Origin: Streptomyces sp. DvalAA-43 | GTDB taxonomy: Bacteria > Actinomycetota > Actinomycetes > Streptomycetales > Streptomycetaceae | Reading direction: 5' to 3' | DNA length: 64,000 nt | Assembly: GCF_900091725.1 (NCBI RefSeq) | Contig: NZ_FMBW01000091.1 | Coordinates: forward strand, 62,001-126,000 | Part shown: one piece after another, positions 1-8,182 of the stretch | Position numbering within the stretch: position 1 is the first letter of the stretch | Layout of the letters: each line of letters opens with the position of its first letter | The notes under the pieces: generated by a model | The model's database searches: none | What the model saw: the letters and a program-made list of their open reading frames with translations, nothing else | What the model was told of the DNA's origin: nothing | Made by a program: the position numbers and the translations under genes

Positions 1-210
1 CCCTCGCTGTACCGGGACCGGTGGGGCAGCACCTCCCCGTACACCGAGACCGTGGGGTCCGGATCCGCCGTGGTCCTGCGCGACGGCAAGGAGTACGACG
101 TGCGCTGGTCGCGGCCCTCGGCCGATTCCGCGACCTCGTTCACCGCTTCGGACGGCGAGCGGATGACCTTCGCTCCGGGCCAGGTCTGGATCGTCCTCGC
201 ACAGAAGTGA
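1..210 (+). CDS. DUF3048 domain-containing protein, C-terminal end (partial)
   Basis: The reading frame is open from the first base and stops at TGA 208-210, giving 69 residues of a protein that starts outside the window. The pattern of a Gly-rich strand, a WSRP stretch, a DGERMTFAPGQ stretch and a final VWIVLAQ segment is what I recognise as the C-terminal half of DUF3048 (YerB-type) lipoproteins, which are secreted or surface-anchored in actinobacteria and of unknown function. The assignment rests on this short tail only. The stop codon lies inside a small tandem duplication (201-269). Confidence 0.6.
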   Translation, partial: PSLYRDRWGSTSPYTETVGSGSAVVLRDGKEYDVRWSRPSADSATSFTASDGERMTFAPGQVWIVLAQK

Positions 211-269
211 AACGGCCGGCGCGGCACCACGCCTACAGAAGTGAAACAGCCCGGCACGGCACCGCGCTT
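201..269. repeat. Imperfect tandem duplication, about 34 bp
   Basis: Bases 201-234 and 235-269 are two head-to-tail copies that both begin ACAGAAGTGAAAC and continue with a CCGGC-CGGCACC core. They differ at a few positions and by one inserted base. The first copy contains the stop codon of the DUF3048 gene. It looks like a slippage duplication in the 3' end of that gene; no function is evident. Confidence 0.75.
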
Positions 270-414
270 ACGGAAAACCGCAGGGTGGCGGGTGCGGAGA
301 ACAGCATCCGGTCCTGCGGACATCCCGGTACCGGCGCCGCCCCTCGGTTCCTAGCGTTGCCGGTGGGGCGCGGCGGACTTCCCGCGCCTCACCTCGACGG
401 CCGGGAGTCGATTC

Positions 415-1077
415 ATGGATTTCGTCATTCTGGGTCTCCCCCAGGAACCCGCGGGCGGTGTGGCCGGCTGGGCGGCCGGCCTCGTCGACACCATGGGAGG
501 TCCGGGAGCGGGCCTCGCCATCGCACTGGAGAATCTCTTTCCGCCGCTGCCCAGCGAGGTCATCCTCCCGCTGACCGGGTTCGCGGCGGGGCAGGGTGTC
601 ATCGGTCTGGCCTCAGCGCTCTTCTGGACCACGCTGGGTTCGGTGGTCGGCGCGGTGGTTCTGTACGGGATCGGCATGCTCTTCGGCCGCGACCGCATGC
701 ATGCGATCTGGGCGAGGCTGCCGCTGGTGAAGCTCTCCGATCTGGAGCGCACGGAACGGTGGTTCGCCCGGCACGGCACCAAGGCGGTCCTGCTGGGCCG
801 CATGGTGCCGATCTTCCGCAGCCTCATCTCCGTGCCGGCGGGCGTGGAGCGCATGTCGCTGCCGCTCTTCGTGACGCTGACCGCCATGGGCAGCCTGGTG
901 TGGAACTCGGTTCTGGTGATGGCGGGTTACTGGCTGGGCGACCGGTGGGATCTGGTGGAGACCTATGTCGGGGTGCTGTCCAAGGCCGTTCTCGTCCTGG
1001 TCCTGATCGCCGTCGCGGGGTACGTGGTCATGCGGCTGCGGCCCCGTGGCCGCGCGCAGCACCGCCGGGTCCGGTGA
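415..1077 (+). CDS. DedA family (VTT-domain) membrane protein
   Basis: A 220-residue integral membrane protein of the DedA / SNARE-associated family. These are implicated in membrane homeostasis and lipid flipping at the cytoplasmic membrane. The family hallmark is present: a re-entrant segment with ENLFPPLPSE near residues 39-48, then a small-residue-rich helix, a central GRMVPIFRSLISVPAG motif with the conserved arginine pair (around residues 122-137), and closing hydrophobic helices. The length is normal. The start ATG follows a GGGAG about ten bases upstream. A two-component system lies just downstream on the same strand, but nothing shows that it controls this gene. Confidence 0.9.
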   Translation: MDFVILGLPQEPAGGVAGWAAGLVDTMGGPGAGLAIALENLFPPLPSEVILPLTGFAAGQGVIGLASALFWTTLGSVVGAVVLYGIGMLFGRDRMHAIWARLPLVKLSDLERTERWFARHGTKAVLLGRMVPIFRSLISVPAGVERMSLPLFVTLTAMGSLVWNSVLVMAGYWLGDRWDLVETYVGVLSKAVLVLVLIAVAGYVVMRLRPRGRAQHRRVR

Positions 1078-1155
1078 ACCCGACGCCGTGGCCCCCGAGC
1101 CCTGCGGTCGCCCCCACCGGGCCGGAAGGATCTTGCCGTGCCTCCGCCGCGCGAC

Positions 1156-1172
1156 TAGCCTCGGCAACCGTG
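1156..1172 (+). promoter_or_regulatory. Probable leaderless promoter of the histidine kinase gene
   Basis: TAGCCT at 1156-1161 matches the actinobacterial -10 consensus TANNNT and sits eight bases before GTG 1170. No ribosome-binding site is visible, so the transcript probably begins at or next to the start codon. The same arrangement is seen before the deaminase gene at 10064. Confidence 0.45.
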
Positions 1173-2387
1173 CAGGGGGAATCCGCGGAAGGAACGGCCG
1201 GTCTGCTTCCGGGAGTTCCCGTCCGGTGGCACGAGGAGGCGGGTGTCCCCGCGGCGCGGCCGTATCCGTGGCCCCGCAGAGCCGCGGGCGCGCTGCTCGG
1301 CAGCTGCACCGCTCTGACCGGGCTGCTGTATTTCGCCGTGCCGGGCGCGTTGTCGCTGCCGTTCGTGTGGTGGCCCCGCACCCGGCCGCGTGCTCTGGCC
1401 CTGCTGACTGCCGGGGCGCGTCGGCTCACCGCTCTGGAGCGGATCCGCCGCAGTGTGTTCTTCGGCGATGTGTTCCCCGCCCACCACGCTGCCGACCAGG
1501 ACGTCCTGCGCTATCTGGCCGCCCGCACCGGCACGGGGGCACTGTCCGCCGGGGTGCTCGCGCTGCTGGGGTACGGGGCGGTGCTGGCGGGGCTGCTGGC
1601 CGTGGGGGTGGTCCGCGATCCCACCGACTGGCGGGGACTGCTGCCGCAGGCGCTCCTCGGCGGTGTCCTGCTCTTCCTGGACCTCCAGGGGCTCGTGTCG
1701 CTGAACGCGCTCGACACCCGGCTGGCACACGATCACTTCGGGCCTTCCGAACGGGAGTTGCTGGAGCGGCGCATCGCCGAACTGGCCGCCAGCCGGGCCG
1801 GAGTGCTCCGGGCGGTCGACGCGGAACGCAGGCGCATCGAACGCGATCTGCACGACGGTGTGCAGCAACGGCTGGTGGCACTGGGCATGCTGCTGGGGCG
1901 GGCGCGCCGCAACCGGACGCCCGAACAGGCAGAGTCGCTGCTCCGGCAGGCCCACCAGGCTTCGCAGGAGGTCCTCACCGAACTCCGCGAGGTGGCCTGG
2001 CGCGTCTACCCGTCGGCGCTCGACGACCTGGGGCTCGAAGAGGCGCTCGGCGGAGTGGCCCAACGCTGCGGCATTCCCCTGCACGTCGAGTTCGGTCTGC
2101 CGCTGCCCCCGCCCCGGCCGGTGGAGACCGCAGCCTACTTCGTGGTCTGCGAGGCCGTGACCAACGCGGCCAAGCACTCCGGGGCCACCCGTATCCGGGT
2201 GAGCGTCGGCGGCGACGGAAGCCGTGTGTCGGTGTCCGTCCAGGACAACGGCACCGGTGGCGCGGATCCCCTGGGCGGCGGGCTGTCCGGGCTGCGCAGC
2301 CGGGTGGACGCGCTGGACGGCCGGTTGTACGTCGACAGCCCCTGCGGGGGCCCCACCACGATCACCGCGGAGTTGCCGTGCGCGTAA
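1170..2387 (+). CDS. NarL-type sensor histidine kinase
   Basis: About 405 residues. The N-terminal half has two hydrophobic pairs (around residues 38-70 and 123-180), so it is membrane-anchored. The dimerisation/phosphoacceptor helix of the HisKA_3 type contains ERDLHDGVQQRL with the phospho-acceptor His228. The HATPase domain follows, with the N box EAVTNAAKHSGATRIRV and G-box glycines (GGGLSGLRSR). It should autophosphorylate and pass phosphate to the regulator encoded next, whose GTG lies ten bases inside this gene. The GTG start at 1170 is chosen because TAGCCT lies just upstream; it is not certain. The stimulus is unknown. Confidence 0.85.
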   Translation: MQGESAEGTAGLLPGVPVRWHEEAGVPAARPYPWPRRAAGALLGSCTALTGLLYFAVPGALSLPFVWWPRTRPRALALLTAGARRLTALERIRRSVFFGDVFPAHHAADQDVLRYLAARTGTGALSAGVLALLGYGAVLAGLLAVGVVRDPTDWRGLLPQALLGGVLLFLDLQGLVSLNALDTRLAHDHFGPSERELLERRIAELAASRAGVLRAVDAERRRIERDLHDGVQQRLVALGMLLGRARRNRTPEQAESLLRQAHQASQEVLTELREVAWRVYPSALDDLGLEEALGGVAQRCGIPLHVEFGLPLPPPRPVETAAYFVVCEAVTNAAKHSGATRIRVSVGGDGSRVSVSVQDNGTGGADPLGGGLSGLRSRVDALDGRLYVDSPCGGPTTITAELPCA

Positions 2388-3022
2388 TGCTCGCCGAGGA
2401 CTCGACCCTGCTCAGGGAGGGCCTGGCCCTGCTGCTCGCGGAGGAGGGCCATGAGGTCCTCGCCGCGGTGGGTGACGGCACCTCCCTCGTCCGGGCCGTC
2501 GAGGCGGACCCGCCGGACCTCGTCGTCGTCGACATCCGGATGCCTCCCACCCACACCGACGAGGGGCTGCGGGCCGCGCTGGAGATCCGCGAGCGCCGGC
2601 CGCTGGTGGGTGTGCTGGTGCTCTCCCAGCACGTGGAGCGCACCTACGCGGTCCGGCTGCTGTCCCAGAGCGCCGAGCGGGTCGGCTATCTGCTCAAGGA
2701 CCGGGTCGCGCAGGTGGACGAGTTCCTGGAGTCGCTGGAGCGGATCCACGCGGGCGGGGCGTCGATCGACGCCGAAGTCGTACGGCAGTTGGTGGTCCGG
2801 ACCACGCATGTGGATCCGTTGGCCGGTCTGACTCCCCGGGAGCGCAGCGTCCTTCAGGAGCTGGCGCAGGGCCGCAGCAACGCGGCCATCGCCCAGCAGT
2901 TGCACATCTCACTCAGTTCGGTCGAGAAGAATCTCAACGCGGTCTTCGAGAAGCTGGGTCTGCCACGCGCCACCGGTTACAGCAGGCGGGTGCTGGCGGT
3001 GTTGCGCTATCTGGAGTCGTAG
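2378..3022 (+). CDS. LuxR/NarL-family response regulator
   Basis: A 214-residue two-domain regulator. The receiver domain has the acidic pair at LAEDST, phospho-acceptor Asp52 in VVVDIRMPP, and the conserved lysine in YLLKDRV. The C-terminal LuxR helix-turn-helix is clear in LTPRERSVLQELAQGRSNAAIA followed by SLSSVEKNLNAVFEKLG. The GTG start overlaps the kinase gene by ten bases, so the two are translationally coupled and are cognate partners. Target genes are not evident from the sequence. Confidence 0.9.
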   Translation: MRVMLAEDSTLLREGLALLLAEEGHEVLAAVGDGTSLVRAVEADPPDLVVVDIRMPPTHTDEGLRAALEIRERRPLVGVLVLSQHVERTYAVRLLSQSAERVGYLLKDRVAQVDEFLESLERIHAGGASIDAEVVRQLVVRTTHVDPLAGLTPRERSVLQELAQGRSNAAIAQQLHISLSSVEKNLNAVFEKLGLPRATGYSRRVLAVLRYLES

Positions 3023-3051
3023 CGGGGCCCTCCGTCGGTTCCGGCCGGTGC

Positions 3052-4407
3052 TCAGTGCCGCCGTGCGGCGGCGTACCGGCTCAGGAAGAGGGCCTCGACA
3101 TGGGCCATGTGCTGGATCTCGGTGGGGTCGACGCTCTCGTCGGGGGCGTGGATGAGGCACTGCGGTTCCTCCACGCCCATCAGGATGATCTCGGCGCGGG
3201 GGCAGGCGTTGCCGAAGACGTTGCACAGCGGGATGGAGCCGCCCTGGCCGAGGGCGGCCATCGGCTTTCCGTAGACGTCCGCCATGGCCCGGCCCAGGGT
3301 CGCATAGGCGGGTCCGTCGGTGGCGGCCCGGAACGGTGCGCCGGTCCCCTCCGGCTCGACGGAGACGTGTGCGCCCCAGGGGGCGGCCTTCTCCAGATGG
3401 GCGGTCAGTGCCCGCAGGGCGGCGTCCGGGTCCGTTCCCGGCGGTACGCGCAGGCTCACCCGGGCCCGCGCGGTGCCCTGGACGGCGGCGGACGAGCCGA
3501 CGACCGGCGGGCAGTCGATGCCCAGGACGGTGACGGCGGGGCGGGCCCAGAGCCGGTCGGCGACGGTGCCGGATCCGGTGAGCGACACCCCGTCCAGCAC
3601 ATCGGCGTCGCGCCGGAACCGCTCCTCGTCGTACGGCGCCCCGGACCAGGTGCCGGTGGCGTCGAGACCGTCGATGCGCGTTCCGCCGTCCGGGGCGCGC
3701 AGGGTGGCCAGGATCTGGACGAGGGCGGCGAGGGCGTCCGGGGCCGGTCCGCCGAACATCCCCGAGTGCACCTCTCCCCGCAGGGTGGAGACCGTCACCA
3801 CGAGACCGGCGAGTCCCCGCAGGGAGGTGGTCACGGTCGGCTGCCCCACGGCGGCGTTGCCCGTGTCGCAGATGAGCAGGGCATCGGCGAGGAACTGCTC
3901 GCGGTGCTGTTCGACGTACGCCTCCATGCCGCCGGTGCCCTGTTCCTCCGAGCCCTCGGCGACGAACCGCAGCCCGACGGGCAGGTCGTCGCCGAGGGCC
4001 CGCAGTGCGGTGAGGTGCATGACGATGTTGCCCTTGCAGTCGGCGGTGCCGCGCCCGTACCAGCGGCCGTCGCGCTCGGTGAGCGTGAAGGGCGGCGAGG
4101 TCCAGGCCGCGTCGTCGAGCGGCGGCTGGACGTCGTAGTGGCAGTAGAGCAGCACGGTCGGCGCTCCGGGCGGCGGCGGGCGGTGGCCGAGCACCGCCGC
4201 GCTGCCGTCGGGCGTCTCGGCGAGATGCACATCGTGGAGGCCCGCCTCGGTGAAGGCGTCGGCGACCCACTGGGCCGCTTTCCGGCAATCCTCGGGCGGG
4301 TACTGGCGGGGGTCGGCGACGGAGGGGATCGAGACCAGCTCGGTGAGATCCGCCTTGGCGCGCGGCATCAGGGCGGCGATCCGGTCGGCCAGTCCGTGCT
4401 CGCTCAT
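3052..4407 (-). CDS. M20 family metallopeptidase (dipeptidase-like)
   Basis: A 451-residue cytoplasmic zinc peptidase of the M20 family, carnosinase/CNDP-like branch. Metal-binding and catalytic motifs are intact: CHYDVQP (first His-Asp), GRGTADCKGN (bridging Asp), VAEGSEEQG (catalytic Glu pair), LICDTGN, and a late His in CLIHAPDESVD. The insert carrying VHSGMFGG is the usual dimerisation domain. Its ATG overlaps the TGA of the upstream small membrane protein (ATGA, 4404-4407), and that gene overlaps the permease gene in the same way. The three probably form one operon for uptake and breakdown of an amino-acid derivative or dipeptide. Confidence 0.9.
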   Translation of the reverse strand: MSEHGLADRIAALMPRAKADLTELVSIPSVADPRQYPPEDCRKAAQWVADAFTEAGLHDVHLAETPDGSAAVLGHRPPPPGAPTVLLYCHYDVQPPLDDAAWTSPPFTLTERDGRWYGRGTADCKGNIVMHLTALRALGDDLPVGLRFVAEGSEEQGTGGMEAYVEQHREQFLADALLICDTGNAAVGQPTVTTSLRGLAGLVVTVSTLRGEVHSGMFGGPAPDALAALVQILATLRAPDGGTRIDGLDATGTWSGAPYDEERFRRDADVLDGVSLTGSGTVADRLWARPAVTVLGIDCPPVVGSSAAVQGTARARVSLRVPPGTDPDAALRALTAHLEKAAPWGAHVSVEPEGTGAPFRAATDGPAYATLGRAMADVYGKPMAALGQGGSIPLCNVFGNACPRAEIILMGVEEPQCLIHAPDESVDPTEIQHMAHVEALFLSRYAAARRH

Positions 4408-4915
4408 CGTTGTCTCCCGGTCGTCGGGCCCGGACCCGGGTGGTCCGGTTCTCGTACTTGCTTCGTGGGGTCCGGGGCCAGCGCCGGACCGTGCTGTCGG
4501 TCCTGAGCTCGTCCACGGTCCTGTCGAACGCCTCGACCTGGTCGGGGCAGTAGACCTGGAGGACGATCCGCTCGGCTCCTACCGCCCGGGTGTCGGCGAT
4601 GACGGGGCGCTGTCCGGGCCCGTCCGAGCCGTTGGACAGCTGGATCTTCCAGAGGGCGGTCCTGAGGGCGTCGTCGGGCGACTCGCAGACGATGCCGCCG
4701 TCCTTGCCCAGCAGCCGCTGGACGGTGCCGGGGTCGGGCGCCGGGTACCCGCCCTCCACCAGCTTCTCGCTGAGCTCGTCGGCCTTCCTGCGGGAATCGT
4801 CGGTGGCCCTGACGCTCGTGTACTGGACGACGCCGATGACGACGAGGGCGACCAGGAGCACGATCGCACCGAGGTAGATCCAGCGGTGCTCGGAGGCCAT
4901 GCGTGTCGGGCTCAT
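4404..4915 (-). CDS. Small membrane-anchored protein with apparent frameshift
   Basis: ATG at 4915 overlaps the permease stop (ATGA). The product starts with a short polar stretch, one transmembrane helix (about residues 11-32), and an extracytoplasmic domain with two cysteines. The frame then fails to stop and runs on through the M20 gene, which is not credible. A shift of one base near 4485-4495, in the G/C run before the TGG-CCC codons, would switch to a frame ending at TGA 4404-4406, overlapping the M20 ATG. The corrected product is about 170 residues. The most likely explanation is one missing base: a real mutation or a sequencing error. I do not recognise the family. Confidence 0.6.
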
Positions 4916-6408
4916 GCGCCGCCGTCCGCCGTGGCGCCCTCCGGCCCGGCCGGGGGTCCCGCGGCGGGAGTGCGCCAGCCCGGCTTGCGGAGCCTGAGGA
5001 AGAGGTACGGCACGAGCAGGCCGAGCACGACGAGCCCGCCACCGACCAGCGCGATGTACGACCAGACGCTGCCGCCACCGAACTGCGACGACGGTACGAA
5101 GCCGATGGCCAGGGCGGCGAGCGAGGCGAGCAGGCCGAGGACGCACAGGGGCACGAGGGCGGGGGCGCGGTAGCCGCGCGGGTGGTCCGGCCGGGTCCTG
5201 CGGAGCCGGATCGCGGCGGCGAACATCAGCAGGTAGACGATGAGGTACACCTGTGTGGTGATCACGGAGAAGATCCAGTAGGCGCTGGAGACGTTGGGGA
5301 TCAGCGCGTACATGAGGGCGATGGCGGTGGTCACGACGCCCTGGGTGACGAGGATGTTCTGCTGGATGCCGTTCTTGTTGAGCTTCTGCAGGAACGGTGG
5401 CAGATAGCCCTCCTCCCGGGAGATCAGCAGGAGGCCCTTGGACGGCCCCGCCAGCCAGGTCAGCATGCCGCCGAGCGCGGCCGCGACGAGGGCGACGGCG
5501 ACGACCGGGGTGAGCCAGCCGACGTGGAAGTGCGAGAAGAACGCGTCGAACGCCTGCATCACACCGGCGGTGAGGCTCAGTTGGTCGGACGGGACGACCC
5601 AGCTGATGGCCAGCGCCGGAAGGATGAAGATCAGCAGCACCAGTCCCATGGCGAGGAACATCGACCGCGGATACTCCCTGGCCGGGTTCTTCAGCGACGA
5701 GACATGGACGGCGTTCATCTCCATGCCGGAGTAGCTGAGGAAGTTGTTGACGATCAGGACGAGACTGGCGAGCCCCGTCCACTGGGGCAGCAGATGGCTG
5801 CTGGTCATCGGGGCGGCGGAGCCGTTGCCCTGGCCCAGGAAGACGAGCCCGAGGACCACCAGGACGGTACCCGGGACCAGTGTCCCGATGATCAGGCCCC
5901 AGGACGAGAGCCCGGCTACGGCCTTCGTGCCCCGGGCGGAGACCCACACCCCGGTCCAGTACAGGACCATGATCACGATCGCGGTGTACAGGCCGCTGCC
6001 GGCCAGTCTCGGGTCGATGACATAGGCGATGGTGCTGGCGACGTAGGCGAGCAGGCTCGGATAGTAGAAGATCGTCATCGCGAACTGGCACCACACGGCG
6101 AGGAATCCGAGCGGCTTCGACAGCCCCTCGCTCACCCAGCGGTAGACACCGCCGTTCCACCCCGACGCCAGCTCGGCGGAGACCAGCGCCGTCGGCATCA
6201 GGAACACGATCGCCGGGACGACATAGAGGAATACGCAGGCCAGTCCGTACACGGCCATCGTCGGGGCGGACCGCAGGCTGGCCACCGACGCGGTGGTCAT
6301 CAGCGCCAGCGTGACCCAGGTCATTCCCGGCGCCGCGGTCTTCCTGGCCTGTGGCTGCGATGCGGGGAGCTCCGACTCGGCTTCCGAGGGGACGTCCATG
6401 GTGCTCAT
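4912..6408 (-). CDS. APC superfamily amino-acid permease (GadC-like)
   Basis: A 498-residue transporter with about twelve hydrophobic helices. The overall pattern (MTTASVASLRSAP near the first helix, SGWNGGVYRWVSEG, VNNFLSYSGMEMNAVHV, then REEGYLPPFLQKLNKNG) resembles the glutamate/GABA antiporter branch of the APC superfamily. It acts in the cytoplasmic membrane; substrate is inferred only as an amino acid. Start ATG 6408 has an AAGGAG ribosome-binding site (6415-6420) at good distance. It leads the three-gene operon with the small membrane protein and M20 peptidase, so the imported or exchanged substrate may be related to the peptidase product. Confidence 0.88.
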   Translation of the reverse strand: MSTMDVPSEAESELPASQPQARKTAAPGMTWVTLALMTTASVASLRSAPTMAVYGLACVFLYVVPAIVFLMPTALVSAELASGWNGGVYRWVSEGLSKPLGFLAVWCQFAMTIFYYPSLLAYVASTIAYVIDPRLAGSGLYTAIVIMVLYWTGVWVSARGTKAVAGLSSWGLIIGTLVPGTVLVVLGLVFLGQGNGSAAPMTSSHLLPQWTGLASLVLIVNNFLSYSGMEMNAVHVSSLKNPAREYPRSMFLAMGLVLLIFILPALAISWVVPSDQLSLTAGVMQAFDAFFSHFHVGWLTPVVAVALVAAALGGMLTWLAGPSKGLLLISREEGYLPPFLQKLNKNGIQQNILVTQGVVTTAIALMYALIPNVSSAYWIFSVITTQVYLIVYLLMFAAAIRLRRTRPDHPRGYRAPALVPLCVLGLLASLAALAIGFVPSSQFGGGSVWSYIALVGGGLVVLGLLVPYLFLRLRKPGWRTPAAGPPAGPEGATADGGA

Positions 6409-6798
6409 ACGGCACTCCTTGCGGCGGCAGAACGGTGCTGGCGGGAAGGGGCGACGGGACTCGTGCGGCGGTGGGCCGGACCTGCGCAGGGCGGAGCCCC
6501 GGCGCGCGACGGCCCGGCGGGGCCGGGTGCCGCGGCGTCGGCCGGTGCGCTCTCGGGGAGGGCGGGACCGTGTAAGGGTCTTCGGACCGTCGTACGACGC
6601 CCCATCAGACGGCCCCCTTCACCCGAGCAGCTGGTCAGCAAGGGTAAATTGTCACGGTTTCAGCAACTTCGCATCTTGGGCCCTCCTCAAGAAGGGGCCG
6701 GTTTTCCGGACCGGGTCCCGCGTCGGCCGTCCTTGATCGATGATGATGCGGATGGCTGCCGTCCCCGGTACGGCACCGGCTCCAGGAAGGGGTTCCCG
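6409..6798. other. 390-bp divergent intergenic region
   Basis: This gap separates the permease operon (minus) from the FAD oxidoreductase gene (plus). I see no supported gene in it. It is relatively AT-rich around 6640-6690, where promoters would be expected, and contains a perfect 12-bp palindrome at 6588-6599. No confident -35/-10 pair can be named. Confidence 0.5.
6588..6599. promoter_or_regulatory. Perfect 12-bp palindrome, possible operator
   Basis: CGTCGTACGACG is its own reverse complement. It lies about 180 bp upstream of the permease start and 200 bp upstream of the oxidoreductase start. No regulator gene is adjacent, so any role is a guess. Confidence 0.3.
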
Positions 6799-8127
6799 AT
6801 GCGGGAAACGACGCCAGACCGGTCTCCGTCGGACGCCCGGTCCGACCACGGCCCGGACGAGGAGGCCCAGGTGATCGTGGTGGGGGCGGGGCCCGCGGGG
6901 TCGGCCGCGGCCTTCCATCTCGCCAGGGCGGGTGTCGATGTCCTGCTGCTGGAGAAGTCCCGCTTCCCCCGGGAGAAGGTGTGCGGGGACGGCCTGACCC
7001 CGCGCGCGGTGCACCAGCTGATCAGGATGGGCGTCGACATCAAGGCTCCCGGCTGGACGCGCTCGCGCGGGATGCGCTGGGTGGCCGGGAAGCACCAGGT
7101 GCACATCGACTGGCCCGCGCTCGGCCGCTATCCGGACTTCGGCCTCTCGCGCAGCCGGCACGATTTCGACGACATCCTCGCCCGGCACGCCGTCGCCGCC
7201 GGGGCGCGGCTGCGCCCGGGTGTGAAGGTGACCGAGCCCCTGACCGACCGGGTCGGCCGGATCACCGGGGTCACCGCCACGACCACCGAGAAGGAGCCCC
7301 TGGCCTTCCACGCACCGATCGTGATCGCGGCCGACGGCGCCTCCGCCCGTCTCGCCCTCGCCATGGGGTTGCAGCGGGACCGGAACAGGCAGATCGCGAC
7401 GGCCGCCCGCCGCTACTACCGCAGCCCCGAGCGCTCCGCGGAGGAGTACCTGGAGCTGTGGGCCGACCTCCGGTTCCCCGGAAGCGATCACTACCTGCCC
7501 GGATACGGCTGGATCTTCCCCATGGGCGACGGCCGCGTCAACGTCGGTCTCGGTGCGCTGCCGCACCGGCGGCACGGAAAGGCGGATCTGCGTGCCACGT
7601 TGGACGAGTGGCTGGCCCGTACCCCCGAGCACTGGGGGCTGCGCGAGGAGAACGCGGAGGGCCCGGTCCGCAGCGCTGCCCTTCCGCTGGGCTTCAACCG
7701 CCATCCCCTGTACACCCGCGGGCTGCTGCTCGTCGGCGACTCCGGAGGCATGATCAGTCCCTGGAACGGCGAGGGGATCGGCCAAGCCATGGAAGCCGGT
7801 GAGGTCGCCGCCGAGACCGCCGCACTGGCCCTCGCCCTGCCCGGGGGTGCCCGGCGCGAACAGGTGCTGCACGGCTACCCCGTCGAGATGAACCGCCGCT
7901 GGGGCCGCTACTACCGTCTCGGCAACACGGCTGCCGACCTGGTCTTCAGCCGCTCCGGCTTCCAGCCGGTCCTCAACCGCTACGTCATGGGGTCACCGTT
8001 CCTGCTCGACACCCTGGCCCGGCTGCTCACCAACCTCACGGACAAGCCCTCGCACGACCTGATCGACCATCTGCTCAACGGCGTCGTGCGCCTGGTCCCG
8101 GAACCGAAGGTGCGGCGCAGGCGCTGA
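6799..8127 (+). CDS. Geranylgeranyl reductase family FAD-dependent oxidoreductase
   Basis: A 442-residue flavoprotein. The N-terminal Rossmann motif VVGAGPAGSAAA with a downstream acidic residue (LLLEKSRFPREKVCGDG) binds FAD; the CGDGLTPRA segment is characteristic of geranylgeranyl reductases, as is the second FAD motif GLLLVGDSGGMISPWNGEGI near residues 310-330. The family saturates double bonds of isoprenoid chains, for example menaquinone side chains or membrane lipids. The start ATG has an AGGAAGGGG ribosome-binding site seven bases upstream. No isoprenoid pathway genes are adjacent, so the substrate is not set by context. Confidence 0.85.
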   Translation: MRETTPDRSPSDARSDHGPDEEAQVIVVGAGPAGSAAAFHLARAGVDVLLLEKSRFPREKVCGDGLTPRAVHQLIRMGVDIKAPGWTRSRGMRWVAGKHQVHIDWPALGRYPDFGLSRSRHDFDDILARHAVAAGARLRPGVKVTEPLTDRVGRITGVTATTTEKEPLAFHAPIVIAADGASARLALAMGLQRDRNRQIATAARRYYRSPERSAEEYLELWADLRFPGSDHYLPGYGWIFPMGDGRVNVGLGALPHRRHGKADLRATLDEWLARTPEHWGLREENAEGPVRSAALPLGFNRHPLYTRGLLLVGDSGGMISPWNGEGIGQAMEAGEVAAETAALALALPGGARREQVLHGYPVEMNRRWGRYYRLGNTAADLVFSRSGFQPVLNRYVMGSPFLLDTLARLLTNLTDKPSHDLIDHLLNGVVRLVPEPKVRRRR

Positions 8128-8182
8128 TGCGGTCCGGTCCGGGACGGCCGGGGGTGACGCGCGCCGGCGGCCGTGCCGATGT

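Noticed and set aside
2909..6415. An 1168-codon minus-strand frame across the permease, small protein and M20 genes
   Set aside because: Only the part at 4490-4915 is credible (small membrane protein); the rest is out of frame with the real genes.
6405..6641. A 78-codon minus-strand frame upstream of the permease
   Set aside because: Low-complexity Arg/Ala/Pro composition, overlaps the permease start and its ribosome-binding site; no family features.
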